64,000 nucleotides of DNA from Eubacteriales bacterium. GTDB taxonomy: Bacteria; Bacillota; Clostridia; Acetivibrionales; JANLFN01. The stretch is from contig JANLFN010000008.1 of NCBI GenBank assembly GCA_024655885.1, positions 62,001 to 126,000 on the forward strand, in the 5' to 3' direction. Below are positions 7,231 through 16,398 of this stretch, piece after piece (within the stretch, counting starts at the first letter, position 1; each line of letters starts with the position of its first letter). Under the pieces are notes generated by a model. The model made no database searches and had not been told where the DNA came from. It worked only from the letters and a program-made list of their open reading frames with translations. The position numbers and the translations under genes were made by a program.

Positions 7231-8355
7231 TTATCCCCGCACTGCCGCAACCATAGCTTCTACATTTTCTGGCTTCGCATTCGGAGGTATGGAGCAGCCC
7301 GATGACAATATGAAGCCTTCGGGGCCGATATCGCGGATGAGTTTTGTCGAATAATTGTAAACATCCTCCGGGGTTCCCAATGCCAGAGATGAGGGAGAAA
7401 CATCGCCCGTGATGCACATCCTGCCGCCAAGCACCTTCTTCACTTTATAGATGTCGGTGGCACCGTCCAGGTCGAAAATGCATCTCCCTTTGGGGAAATC
7501 CAAAAAGAAGTCCAGATTGTCATCCCATCTTGAATCCATATGGAAATATACGTTGGAGCCTCTGTCGATAGCGATGTCGGCAAAGGTCTTATACATAGGC
7601 CATGCAAACTTCTCGAACATTTTTCTGGAGATAAAATCGTTGCTCGCATGGTTCGCCGGTATAACTGCAGTGATAAAAGGTTTGGCTTCATCAAGCTGCT
7701 TTTTAAGGTCATCCGTCATTTCAGCCATAGCTGCATCGAAGACTTCCAGTATCTTATCCGGCATTCTGTGAAGGTCTTTCATGAAATTCGACATGCCGCG
7801 GCCCATGCAGACGGCATCAAACAACATTCCGGACGCCGCGCCTGACAGCAGGTTAATTCCCGCCTCTTCCACTTTCGGCATCATGGCGGCCAAGAGTTCC
7901 TTGGATTTTTCAAACTCTTCGGGTTTATAGCCCAGCCTGCGGACGACAAAATCACTGTAAAAAGCATTCCACCCCTTGTCGATGATGGTGTCATAGTCCT
8001 CCACCGTCATCAGACCCACCTCGTCGTACTGAAAAAGTGCATCTTCAGGCAATTCACGTCCCGGCAGCTTCATTTTGGTCAGAAACATGGCGCCGCTCAC
8101 CTGAATATAAGACCCGATAAGGCCTGCGTATACATCCACGCCCGAAAGCTTCTGTATTCCTTCTATGACTTTTTCATAGGCCCATAGGGGCCTGTTTACT
8201 AAATCAGAGATTTTTGCAGATGGTTCGGCGTACTTCATAAAAAAGGGTTCACCCGACAGCATAACAGGTGTAACGTCCGGCTTTTCAAGCTTCAAAGCCT
8301 CTTTAAATCTGTCATACTTTTCTTTTTTCAGTTCCTGAACTGTACTACTGCTCAT
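7231..8355 (-). CDS. URO-D-family corrinoid methyltransferase, paralogue 4 (first gene of array)
   Basis: A 374-residue member, the most distant of the four. It keeps KLPGRELPEDALFQYDE, EDYDTIIDKGW and the H-x-D site (YFHMDSRW, His near 272), with the late Cys in SSGCSIP (near 354). The ATG at 8355 follows GGGGGGTG by six bases and is preferred over an upstream in-frame start at 8373. It is the promoter-proximal gene, divergent from a PucR-type regulator that probably controls the array. It presumably uses the corrinoid protein made further downstream or from elsewhere. Confidence 0.85.
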   Translation of the reverse strand: MSSSTVQELKKEKYDRFKEALKLEKPDVTPVMLSGEPFFMKYAEPSAKISDLVNRPLWAYEKVIEGIQKLSGVDVYAGLIGSYIQVSGAMFLTKMKLPGRELPEDALFQYDEVGLMTVEDYDTIIDKGWNAFYSDFVVRRLGYKPEEFEKSKELLAAMMPKVEEAGINLLSGAASGMLFDAVCMGRGMSNFMKDLHRMPDKILEVFDAAMAEMTDDLKKQLDEAKPFITAVIPANHASNDFISRKMFEKFAWPMYKTFADIAIDRGSNVYFHMDSRWDDNLDFFLDFPKGRCIFDLDGATDIYKVKKVLGGRMCITGDVSPSSLALGTPEDVYNYSTKLIRDIGPEGFILSSGCSIPPNAKPENVEAMVAAVRG

Positions 8356-8823
8356 TTTTAGCACCCCCCACATATATCTCTATTTAAGTTGACATTGTGC
8401 GTAAGAACTTTATTCCATCTTCTGTTTCAAGCAAGTCCCATTTCATATATATACTTTATCATAATAAGAAATGGCAAATCATCGTGTACCGTACACAAAA
8501 AAGCCGGCTCATTATCGGGGAGAATGCACATAAAAGGAGGGCCCAGGGTGGTGATCCCCGGCATTCATCCGAGGCTGCCGGCCAAAAGGCCCGTAAGTCT
8601 GGGATTGGCAACGTGTCCTTCAAAAATTTCACACCCGGCTTTGACAATAAATTTTTAATATTAAAAAATAATCCAAAGCAATATGTGTTATAATGAATAT
8701 TATTAATCCAATATCGCACAACCATTTTCCTGCTTAAAGTTTTTATATTTTTTTATAAAAGAGTAAAATTCCATTCTTCAGATGGCAAAACCCGTAACAA
8801 CTCAAGCGAAAAGGGTGCTTAAC
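8356..8823. other. Divergent control region between methyltransferase array and PucR regulator
   Basis: This 468-base region separates two divergent genes. It holds the moderate minus-strand promoter listed separately. Facing the regulator it has a TATAAT at 8689-8694 without a good -35 box, and a TTGACA at 8641-8646 without a good -10. No ORF with a ribosome binding site was found, and no riboswitch was recognised. Confidence 0.5.
8448..8477 (-). promoter_or_regulatory. Possible promoter of the methyltransferase array
   Basis: On the minus strand TTGCCA (8472-8477) and TATATA (8448-8453) are 18 bases apart, about 95 bases before the ATG of the first array gene. The match is moderate. Confidence 0.35.
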
Positions 8824-10383
8824 ATGAAAATGACTCTTAAATGGATTGCCGAGAAACTGTTGAAGTACAACCCGGAAATAAGAATATCCGACGGGGAAAG
8901 CATCACCATCCGAACAATAATGCTGTTGAAAAATGCCCAGCAATCCTTTGAACCGGACGTATTGTACTTTGGAAAAGCCTCGGATTTGCCCAAGTACTTT
9001 TCCGGAAGCTCACCAGTCAATGTTGCATGCGTTGCCGACAGATACTTTCCAAAAAGAAGGTATACAGGCAATTCCAATCTCAATCTCATTATCCTAAAAA
9101 ACCACACGGATATTGTTTCGGTGTTTAATGAAATGCAGGAACTGCTTTCCAGAAACGCCCAAATATCCGACTATAAGGAAAAGCTTATGGAGTGCTTGTT
9201 TGCAGGCAATGGCATGCAGAATATCGTAGACACTGCTTACCAGCTTCTGGGAAATCCTTTAATGATCGTGGATGTGGGGCACAAATACATTGCCAGCTCC
9301 GTCATTGAAACCGAGGACAGTTTTTGGGAGGAAGCATTTAAAAGAAAATATGTGGCAAGCGACATTGTCCTCATGCTAAAAAACTCCGAGGAGATAAGGA
9401 AAATATTCAGGAGTAAAACTCCGGTCATCTTTAACACCCATGTGTCCACACGGGAATTGCTCTCCAATGTGTTTATCGGCCAAAAAATTGTTGCAAGGAT
9501 ATCCGTATATGAACTGTACAGGGAATTCAACCAGGAGGATATGGAGGTGGTCTCCTACTTAAGCCATATCGTATCCCTTGAAATGCAGAAGAGCAAGTAC
9601 AGCTACATTAATAAAGGCCAGATGTTCGAATATTTCCTGAACGACCTGCTTGAAGACAAAATATCCGACGACAATGAGATTTCGGAAAGGGTTAAATACA
9701 TTGACCTGCCCATGAAACCCTACAATTGCGTATTTACTATTGATCTCAGCCATAAAAAGGCGGACTATCCGGTGCAGGCAGAGATCATGGATGAGATATC
9801 CCTGTTGATTCCCGACAGCATCTCCATCTTTTATAACGCAAACATTGTCACTCTCATCAGCGGAGATTCAATCAATGATGTCTCTGAATCATCCATGGAG
9901 AAAATGGAGCTGTACTTAAAAAATATGGACCTGGTTGGAGGAATAAGCTTGTGTTTCAGCTATATCGGAGACTTCAAAAAATATTACTTGCAGTCGTTAA
10001 TGGCTTTAAGGCTTCGCTCCCACATAAGCAGCCGAAAGATTCTCAACAGATACGAGGATTATTTTTTTCACCACATTGCGGACATTTGCTCAAAGATCAT
10101 TAATTTAACGTCCCTCTGCCATCCGTCGGTGCTCAGGATCTGGGAATATGACAAAAAGAACGGCAGTGATTTACTCAAGACCCTGTTTTTTTACCTGAAA
10201 TATGACCGGAGCATAACCGAAACCGCAAATGTTCTGCACATACACCGGAACACTTTGGATTACAGAATAAGCAAAATTAAAGGCGTCATAGACCTTGATT
10301 GGAATAACTTCGATGTCATTAAGCAAATTTACATGTCGCTGCGGATGCTGGAGTATATGGAGCACATCAGTTTTGAGGGCTGA
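8824..10383 (+). CDS. PucR/CdaR-type transcriptional regulator
   Basis: A 519-residue regulator. The C-terminal helix-turn-helix of the PucR family is clear (YDRSITETANVLHIHRNTLDYRISKI, about residues 450-495). The middle part (about 140-270) looks like a GAF-type sensor domain, and the first ~130 residues resemble the N-terminal PucR-like domain. ATG 8824 is chosen because AAAGGG lies about nine bases upstream; an earlier in-frame ATG at 8782 has no such site. It is divergent from the methyltransferase array and is probably its activator, sensing the methyl donor or a product. That role is inferred from position only. Confidence 0.85.
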   Translation: MKMTLKWIAEKLLKYNPEIRISDGESITIRTIMLLKNAQQSFEPDVLYFGKASDLPKYFSGSSPVNVACVADRYFPKRRYTGNSNLNLIILKNHTDIVSVFNEMQELLSRNAQISDYKEKLMECLFAGNGMQNIVDTAYQLLGNPLMIVDVGHKYIASSVIETEDSFWEEAFKRKYVASDIVLMLKNSEEIRKIFRSKTPVIFNTHVSTRELLSNVFIGQKIVARISVYELYREFNQEDMEVVSYLSHIVSLEMQKSKYSYINKGQMFEYFLNDLLEDKISDDNEISERVKYIDLPMKPYNCVFTIDLSHKKADYPVQAEIMDEISLLIPDSISIFYNANIVTLISGDSINDVSESSMEKMELYLKNMDLVGGISLCFSYIGDFKKYYLQSLMALRLRSHISSRKILNRYEDYFFHHIADICSKIINLTSLCHPSVLRIWEYDKKNGSDLLKTLFFYLKYDRSITETANVLHIHRNTLDYRISKIKGVIDLDWNNFDVIKQIYMSLRMLEYMEHISFEG

Positions 10384-10744
10384 AGCTGCCGGATGGCAGA
10401 AATCGCGGGTCCACTCTCCGTGATTCCGTTGATGCCGTGGATCAGCCTCCTTGAGGCAGATCAACAGTTTCACAGCCCCTGTTCCGGCGGTCAGGGTGCC
10501 GTTATTGCCTATGCTGGTCCAGGATGCAGTGAGCATAGGGCTTGAAATCCCCCTATTCCCCCACCTTCATAAGGATAGCGGTCATTGGCCGCTTATCCCA
10601 CTTTGGCCTTTGAGTCAAAAGAGAACCGTCCCCTGTGACTCAAGGATAAAATCAGTTGAAATGGGGACGTGATCATAGTAAAATGTTACTAATGCTTTGA
10701 CAAAATTTTATGACGGCCAGTTACAGGCAAAGGAGCGCAGAACA
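10384..10744. other. Intergenic region with hairpin and REP-like element
   Basis: After the regulator stop there is no recognisable gene. A hairpin, GGATAGCGG against CCGCTTATCC with one bulge, lies at 10572-10598. It is followed by the REP-like repeat at 10611-10642 and a further GGGGACGTGA at 10663. The TTGACA at 10697 may be a -35 box for the next gene, but no good -10 follows. Confidence 0.5.
10611..10642 (+). repeat. REP-like palindromic repeat, GAACCGTCCCC core (best-preserved copy)
   Basis: Perfect terminal inverted repeats TGAGTCA (10611-10617) and TGACTCA (10636-10642) enclose AAAGAGAACCGTCCCCTG. This is the clearest copy of the element also seen at 2268, 2717 and 48296. Parts of it appear in the addA coding region and near the RAYT-like gene at 51.5 kb. 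Confidence 0.75.
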
Positions 10745-11218
10745 TTGAGTACCGAAAACGTGAGAAAATATTTTGAAGACAAAAACATCAACGTCAAAAT
10801 CATTGAATTTGCCGTCAGCACCGCAACGGTAGATCTGGCTGCCGCAGCACTTGGCGTGGAGCCCGCACGTATAGCAAAAACCATGGCTTTCGGGCTTAAA
10901 GAAAAGAACATACTGATTGTTTCAACAGGGGATGCCAGGGTGGACAATCAAAAATACAAGGCTTTATTCGGGCAAAAGGCGAAAATGCTTAAACCGGACC
11001 AGGTTTTAGAGGCAACGGGGCACCCCGTGGGAGGCGTTTGTCCCTTCGGCCTGAAAACGGATATGGAGATTTACCTGGACGTATCCCTGAAAAGGTATGC
11101 CACTGTTTACCCCGCCGCAGGCTCCCAGAACTCAGCGGTTGAAATGACTCCACAGCAGCTGGAAGAAATAACGGGGGGAACCTGGGTGGATGTTTGCGGT
11201 TCGGAGCCGGCAGAATAG
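10745..11218 (+). CDS. YbaK/EbsC-family aminoacyl-tRNA deacylase
   Basis: A 157-residue protein of the YbaK fold, which hydrolyses mischarged tRNAs (YbaK itself acts on Cys-tRNA-Pro) in the cytoplasm. Typical features are IAKTMAFGL near residue 40, KALFGQKAKML, GHPVGGVCPFG near residue 95 and YPAAGSQNSAVEM. The TTG at 10745 is chosen because AAGGAG lies nine bases upstream and homologues begin near STENVRKYF. An alternative in-frame TTG at 10697 has no ribosome binding site and overlaps a TTGACA box. It appears monocistronic. Confidence 0.85.
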   Translation: MSTENVRKYFEDKNINVKIIEFAVSTATVDLAAAALGVEPARIAKTMAFGLKEKNILIVSTGDARVDNQKYKALFGQKAKMLKPDQVLEATGHPVGGVCPFGLKTDMEIYLDVSLKRYATVYPAAGSQNSAVEMTPQQLEEITGGTWVDVCGSEPAE

Positions 11219-11405
11219 CTCCACCTTCAGCTTTTATTTTATACGGTGTGTTCTTGTTTTTAGTGTTCGCTGCTGTGGGCTGAACGGTAACATAATACCT
11301 TTCAATTTCATACAAATTTCTATTCATTGCCGAGCTGACAAATACCCCCTTTGTTTTTACGCTGTACCCCGGCTGGGAATACTAGATCAACGATCCAGAA
11401 GTTGA

Positions 11406-11867
11406 TGCGCGGCTTATAAAGGTTTTCAATCTCCACTTTTTAGAAAAGTAACCGTGACACAGCAGTTCACCTATGACTATATCATAAACAAGGGTTTTAC
11501 CACCCCGAGCCGGGTTGAATACATTTACGGCATTGTGACACACCCGGAGTATTTCCGGAATACACCGCGCAAAAAGTATTTCAAGAAGGACAAAAATACC
11601 TTTGACATATGCTTTGTGGCTCATAAATATATGCTCCTGGGATTGGACAAGGAGTATGATATGTTCATCGCCGTATGCAAGAAACTTGCAGCCTGTACCT
11701 CCAACATCCTGTTTCATGTGGCGGGCAACTTCGACCGGAATGAAATCAATGTAGACGATATGAACGGCAGGATTATATTCTACGGGCTCAGGGACCCGGA
11801 TTTCTTTCCGGGATTTTATTCGGGAATGGACATCATCCTTTTTCCCAGTAAAGCACGTCACCTATAG
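11406..11867 (+). pseudogene. Group 1 glycosyltransferase fragment
   Basis: An open frame of about 150 codons with no ATG and an in-frame TGA just before it. FRKVTVTQQFTYDY and FTTPSRVEYIYGIVT, then DICFVAHKYM, NILFHVAGNFD and RIIFYGLRDPDFFPGFYSGMDIILFP, are recognisable as the middle of a GT-B glycosyltransferase of the family that builds surface polysaccharides. The N-terminal acceptor domain and the C-terminal end are missing. The only start-like codon is a GTG at 11454 inside the conserved part. It is most likely a deletion remnant next to the LtaS-type gene. Confidence 0.65.
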
Positions 11868-11908
11868 GATTAAATTGTTTACAATAATTTCACAAATGAA
11901 CCACAATT

Positions 11909-11937
11909 TTTACACAAACTTAATATACACTTAATAA
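11909..11937 (+). promoter_or_regulatory. Possible promoter of the LtaS-type gene
   Basis: TTTACA (11909-11914), a 17-base spacer and TAATAA (11932-11937), in a markedly AT-rich stretch about 80 bases before the TTG start. The -10 box is a weak match. Confidence 0.35.
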
Positions 11938-12017
11938 TTGTTGAGGCCATGGGGATTTAAAAGATGGATGAACCGCCTGAAAGCTGTACCATAAGTCTTT
12001 GAAATGAGGAAATCAAC

Positions 12018-13841
12018 TTGAATTATTTAAATGAAGAACAGAAGCCCCGGAGGGTATGGAGGCTAATCCTTCCCATTTTTATATTCTTATCCTTATTGCT
12101 CAAAAGTTACATATTCATCGGCCTTACGCTTGACAATTTGCATGCATACATTGTATTCGGCATGGCATTTAAGGTGGTGATATCCCGGATAGGAGCATAC
12201 GGCGGCTTTATCCTGCTTTTCATCTCCTTTGCATTCCTCTTGAAGGGACGGACCCATGTGTGGTATCTGGTCCTGCTGGATGCCTTTCTCTCGGCGGTTC
12301 TTTTTCTGGACATGCTGTATTTCAGAGGGTTCAATACCATGCCGACGCTGCATGTTTTCAGTCAGGCCTCAAACCTGGAAAACCTGTCCACCAGCATCAC
12401 CGCTCTGATTCACAGGAATGACCTGCTGTTTTTCCTTGACATTGTAATGCTGTTTGCGGCGGGGTTCTATTTTTGGCGGCGGCCGGGAAATTTCAAGAGG
12501 AATATCCCTTTATTTGCCGCGGGTCTTATCGCATCCATAGCCCTTATCGCTTTTTTCCCCGCAAAATTATCCGCTTCAAGCAAAACGGCCGGCACTTCCG
12601 CCATCTACTCCTACGACTCCACCGTAACCTGCTATAACCTTTCTCCCTTAGGGTACAATCTATACAGCCTTTACGCTTACTGGAACGACAGCCGGCCTTA
12701 TACGCTGACGGCCGCGGACAAGGATAAAATCAGGGCATGGTTTGAGCAAAAGCAGGAGAAGGTGCCTGATAATGAGTATAAAGCCATCTTTAAGGGCAAA
12801 AACCTGATTTTTATACAGTGGGAGTCTTTGGAAAATTTTGTTATCCATCACAGCGTCAACGGCCAGGAAATCACACCGGTATTGAACCGTCTGCTGGACA
12901 ACAGCCTTTATTTTTCCAATTTTTACGCCCAGGTCAATGAGGGCACCAGCTCGGACGCGGATTTGCTGGTAAACACCTCGGTATACCCCATACGGCACGG
13001 AAGTACGTTTTTCAGGTATCCCAACACCGAATTCAACTCCCTTCCCAGGCTGCTTAAAGGAATGGGATATTATTCTTCCGCCCTGCATCCGGTAAGCGGG
13101 TCCTTCTGGAACTGGAGGGTGGCTCTAAGCTCCATGGGGTTTGACCGCTGTATCGACGCATCCTCCTATGACTGCTCCGATTCCTTCGGCATCGGGTTAA
13201 GTGACGCGTCCTCCCTGAAGCAGGCCGAAGCCTTTATCAGGCAGCAACCGCAGCCTTTTTATTCTTTTGTGGTAACCATGTCCAGCCATACTCCTTACGA
13301 CCTGCCCAAAACCTTAAGGGAACTTTCCCTGGCCAGCAGCCTTGATGAGAGCACCCTTGGCGGGTACTTGCAGAGTATACACTATGCCGACAAGCAGGTG
13401 GGTATTTTCCTTGACAATCTGCGTAAGGACGGCTTGCTGGACAACAGTGTGATTGTCCTGTACGGGGACCATGAAGGCGTTCACAAATACTTTGGCGATG
13501 CGGTTGCCAAGGTCAGTCTCTCTGAGGATTGGTGGCTTAAAAACAACAATCAGATACCACTGATTATTTACCAGAACGGTTTCAAAGGTAAGGAAGTCAA
13601 GACCATCGGCGGCCAGGTGGACATCCTGCCCACCGTACTTTACCTCATGGGAGTGGAGGAAGACAAATACGCCAGCACGGCCATGGGGCGGAATCTGCTG
13701 AAAACAGGCAAAAGCTTTGCCGTGATGCCGGACGGGAAAACCATAGAAGAGAACAGCAGCCCTGAAGACAGCTCCAGTGCGGTGAGAGGCCTGGATATTG
13801 CCGACAGGATCATTAGAGGCAATTATTTCAAAAATCCCTGA
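12018..13841 (+). CDS. LtaS-type sulfatase/phosphoglycerol transferase (lipoteichoic acid synthase family)
   Basis: A 607-residue membrane enzyme. Residues 1-190 contain about five hydrophobic helices. From about 255 an extracellular sulfatase-fold domain follows: FIQWESLENF (metal-binding Glu), NEGTSSDADLLVN (nucleophile Thr in the LtaS position), a central GSFWNWRVALSSMGFD and GDHEGVHKYFGD near residue 490 (metal-binding Asp-His). LtaS enzymes polymerise glycerol phosphate from phosphatidylglycerol on the outer face of the membrane. The start is TTG at 12018, after GAGGAAA. It stands alone, beside a glycosyltransferase remnant that may once have belonged to the same envelope locus. Confidence 0.9.
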   Translation: MNYLNEEQKPRRVWRLILPIFIFLSLLLKSYIFIGLTLDNLHAYIVFGMAFKVVISRIGAYGGFILLFISFAFLLKGRTHVWYLVLLDAFLSAVLFLDMLYFRGFNTMPTLHVFSQASNLENLSTSITALIHRNDLLFFLDIVMLFAAGFYFWRRPGNFKRNIPLFAAGLIASIALIAFFPAKLSASSKTAGTSAIYSYDSTVTCYNLSPLGYNLYSLYAYWNDSRPYTLTAADKDKIRAWFEQKQEKVPDNEYKAIFKGKNLIFIQWESLENFVIHHSVNGQEITPVLNRLLDNSLYFSNFYAQVNEGTSSDADLLVNTSVYPIRHGSTFFRYPNTEFNSLPRLLKGMGYYSSALHPVSGSFWNWRVALSSMGFDRCIDASSYDCSDSFGIGLSDASSLKQAEAFIRQQPQPFYSFVVTMSSHTPYDLPKTLRELSLASSLDESTLGGYLQSIHYADKQVGIFLDNLRKDGLLDNSVIVLYGDHEGVHKYFGDAVAKVSLSEDWWLKNNNQIPLIIYQNGFKGKEVKTIGGQVDILPTVLYLMGVEEDKYASTAMGRNLLKTGKSFAVMPDGKTIEENSSPEDSSSAVRGLDIADRIIRGNYFKNP

Positions 13842-13917
13842 CCCCTTTTTTCATGGAAATGGGCTTGTGCGTGAGGGAATGCTTCCTCGGGTAATAGAAT
13901 GGTTTTGCCTTCCGGCA

Positions 13918-15285
13918 TTATAAAATGTGGTAAATAAACTGTTCCAATTGCTCTATGTTTGAGCATTGATAAACACCGGTACAGCTCTTCCTGTATTTTT
14001 CCATAAGGCAATCCTTCTGGCTCCACAAGTCCACAGCCATAGGGTTAAGCCAGTAAAGCGCCGCTGCGCTTTCGCTGATTTTTTCCAGCACCTCGCTGCC
14101 GTCCGTCTTGTTCCAGTTATTTTTGGCATCCCCCAGAATCAGGACCGTGGTGTTTTTGTTCAGGAGGGCAAGATCATGGGCCTTGAACTGATGGAGTACA
14201 TTTCCATAATGGGAGAAGCCCGTAAGATTATATCCCTTCAGGCTGCCCAGGTTGTCAAGGGCGCTGTCCAGGTCCTGCTCCTTGAAGTAATCGGTAACCT
14301 CCAGCAGATTGTCAACGAATATGAAAGATTTTATATTTGAATAGTGTTTTTGTACGGTATATACAAACAGCAGCATAAAATAGCTGAATTTCCTGACGGA
14401 ATTGGACATGTCGCATAAAAGCCAGATATCGGGTTTTGATGGCTTGCGGTCCATTTTTACCAGCCGGAAGGGTATTCCGCCGGTTTGTACGGCACGTTTT
14501 ATGCTCCTGCTTAAATTAATCTCGCCTTTTGTTCCCGCCTTCCTGCGCCTTCCTTTCCTGACGGCCAGCTTTTTTGCCAGCTTTTGCACCTCACGGGCCA
14601 TCTGTGAAATTTGAAAATCGTCGGCTTCCAGGAAATTAATGCACCTGGGATTATGTGTTCTCATGATTTGGGTCAAATATTCCCGGCTCATGGTTTTAGC
14701 CTGCAGGCGCTCAATTTCTTCCATTATGAGGGTGTTCCATTCCTCAAGGACCTCCAGGGCGGACTCATACTCCTCGGTGGAAATATGTCCCTGCGCGTAG
14801 TAGTTTTCAACAGCCTCGGACACTTCCAGCCAGCCGGTTTCAAGCTTGAATTTTGCCAGGGCTTCTTCCCTGTTCTCCAGCAGGGAGTCGAGGCTTAAGT
14901 CATACCCTTTCACAAGGGCATAAATCAGTTCCACATTCTTTTTGAGCACCGCCTCCACCAGCAGGTTCACGGGAGCTCCTTTCCCGGCTCTGCCCAGACC
15001 CGTTTCCATGGCTGAAAAAACCTGCATGGAAAGTACCTGCCCACGGTCTGCAGTAACTTCAGAATCGGGTTCAAAAAAAAGTTCAACAAGCCACTGGATA
15101 TACCCGGTGCCCCATTCGGTTTTTACCATGGCCGCATTCAGCAGATTGTAGAATCTGTATTTATCCACTTTGCCCGTATCCAGTAATTTCAGGGCGTTTA
15201 TACAGTCGGCGATCTCCCCGGTGCCGACGTAAATACCCGACTTCCTGAGTATCCTGGCGATATCAAGGATTATGTATTCCACCAA
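13918..15285 (-). CDS. VWA-domain protein, CoxE-like, partner of MoxR ATPase
   Basis: A 455-residue protein. The C-terminal half (about residues 260-455) is a von Willebrand A domain with a MIDAS-type DMSNS motif (WLLCDMSNSVRKF), a conserved SFIFVDNLLEVT strand and GFSHYGNVLHQF. Its N-terminal half is helical and unassigned. The start is TTG at 15285 (or GTG at 15282). It overlaps the upstream MoxR-type ATPase gene by 23 bases. Such pairs act like metal-chelatase or remodelling complexes: the ATPase drives the VWA protein to insert cofactors into, or mature, a client enzyme. The client is not evident; no carbon monoxide dehydrogenase genes are nearby. Confidence 0.82.
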   Translation of the reverse strand: MVEYIILDIARILRKSGIYVGTGEIADCINALKLLDTGKVDKYRFYNLLNAAMVKTEWGTGYIQWLVELFFEPDSEVTADRGQVLSMQVFSAMETGLGRAGKGAPVNLLVEAVLKKNVELIYALVKGYDLSLDSLLENREEALAKFKLETGWLEVSEAVENYYAQGHISTEEYESALEVLEEWNTLIMEEIERLQAKTMSREYLTQIMRTHNPRCINFLEADDFQISQMAREVQKLAKKLAVRKGRRRKAGTKGEINLSRSIKRAVQTGGIPFRLVKMDRKPSKPDIWLLCDMSNSVRKFSYFMLLFVYTVQKHYSNIKSFIFVDNLLEVTDYFKEQDLDSALDNLGSLKGYNLTGFSHYGNVLHQFKAHDLALLNKNTTVLILGDAKNNWNKTDGSEVLEKISESAAALYWLNPMAVDLWSQKDCLMEKYRKSCTGVYQCSNIEQLEQFIYHIL

Positions 15286-16159
15286 ACCAGTCCCTTTGGC
15301 TCACTTTTTCAATAATCTTCTGGCAGTCTTCCCTGTACTTTAAGAGAATATTTACGGTATTTACGGCCACATCGTCCGAAAGCTCTTCGATGCCCATACG
15401 GCTTAAAACGCTGACCCAGTCGATAACTTCGCTGATGCTGGGGTGCTTTTTCAGCTTCTCCAGCCTTAGACGCCTCACAAAGGCGACGGCCTGCCTTCCC
15501 AGCGTCTCCTTCAGCTCCGGGAAGTAAAGCCTCAGGATGTCCAGTTCTCTTTGCTCATTGGGATAATCCAGGTATAAATAAAAACATCTCCTGCGGAGGG
15601 CGTGGCTTAAATTTCGCGTGTTGTTGCTTGTAAGTATGACGGACGGTATGCTTGCGGCAGTTACCGTCCCGGTTTCGGGAATGGATATCTGCCAGTCTGA
15701 GAGGATTTCAAGCAGAAAGCTTTCAAATTCCTCATCGCTTTTGTCTATCTCGTCAATCAGGAGAACACAGGCCTTTTCACTGCTGATTGCCTTCAGCAAA
15801 GGCCTTTCCAGCAGGAATTCCCCTGTGTAGATGCTCTTGCTCATATCGGACCACTTCTTCATGTCCGAGCCCTGGGCCTGTATGTACAGCAGCTGCTTTT
15901 GGTAATTCCACTCATAAAGGGCTTTGCTCTCATCGATGCCTTCATAGCACTGCAGCCGGATAAGCTTTCTGTCCAGGTATTGGCTCCATGCCTTTGCCAG
16001 CTCGGTTTTTCCGGCCCCCGCAGGCCCTTCGATCAGTACCGGTTTGTTCATCAGTACCGACAGCCGCAAGATCATGGCCGTATTGTCATCCGCAATATAC
16101 CCCTGCCGTTTTAAACCCTGTTTTAATTCTTCCAATTCCGTTAACGCCATTTGTTCCAT
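15263..16159 (-). CDS. MoxR-family AAA+ ATPase
   Basis: A 298-residue AAA+ ATPase with Walker A GPAGAGKTE near residue 40, Walker B VLLIDEIDKSD near 130, sensor 1 ILTSNNTR near 175 and the arginine-rich ALRRRCFYLYLDYP typical of MoxR/CoxD proteins. It begins with ATG after GAGAGGAA. Its 3' end overlaps the VWA gene, indicating translational coupling. Family members remodel or activate partner enzymes in the cytoplasm. It is probably a two-gene operon with its own promoter in 16160-16398, where no clear boxes were found. Confidence 0.88.
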   Translation of the reverse strand: MEQMALTELEELKQGLKRQGYIADDNTAMILRLSVLMNKPVLIEGPAGAGKTELAKAWSQYLDRKLIRLQCYEGIDESKALYEWNYQKQLLYIQAQGSDMKKWSDMSKSIYTGEFLLERPLLKAISSEKACVLLIDEIDKSDEEFESFLLEILSDWQISIPETGTVTAASIPSVILTSNNTRNLSHALRRRCFYLYLDYPNEQRELDILRLYFPELKETLGRQAVAFVRRLRLEKLKKHPSISEVIDWVSVLSRMGIEELSDDVAVNTVNILLKYREDCQKIIEKVSQRDWFGGIHNP

Positions 16160-16398
16160 TGTTCCTCTCTCTCACTGTAAATATGGCCTTGCGCCGGATT
16201 TTGACATCCTGTTTACAAAAACATTTTACCATGTACGGCCCTTTGTTTCAATGGAATTACATATACGGCCACGCCAGGGGATGCTCAGATGCTTTTTCGG
16301 CTATAGCGGCATTTCTTAATCTGATTCTGTTGTAGGCAAGACAGCGGAGGGGATGCGAAAAGCAGCTCCAGATAGGGGTTCCAGGTCTGAAGTCCGCT

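Noticed and set aside
2747-8355. Cobalamin riboswitch for the corrinoid genes
   Set aside because: No B12-box-like conserved element or suitable leader structure was found upstream of the array or of the 46-51 kb operons.
8389-8725. Overlapping short ORFs on both strands in the divergent control region
   Set aside because: None has a ribosome binding site, and the region must hold promoters for the two divergent genes.
10697-10744. Upstream TTG start for the YbaK gene
   Set aside because: No ribosome binding site, and the codon is part of a TTGACA box; the TTG at 10745 has AAGGAG at the right distance and fits the family length.
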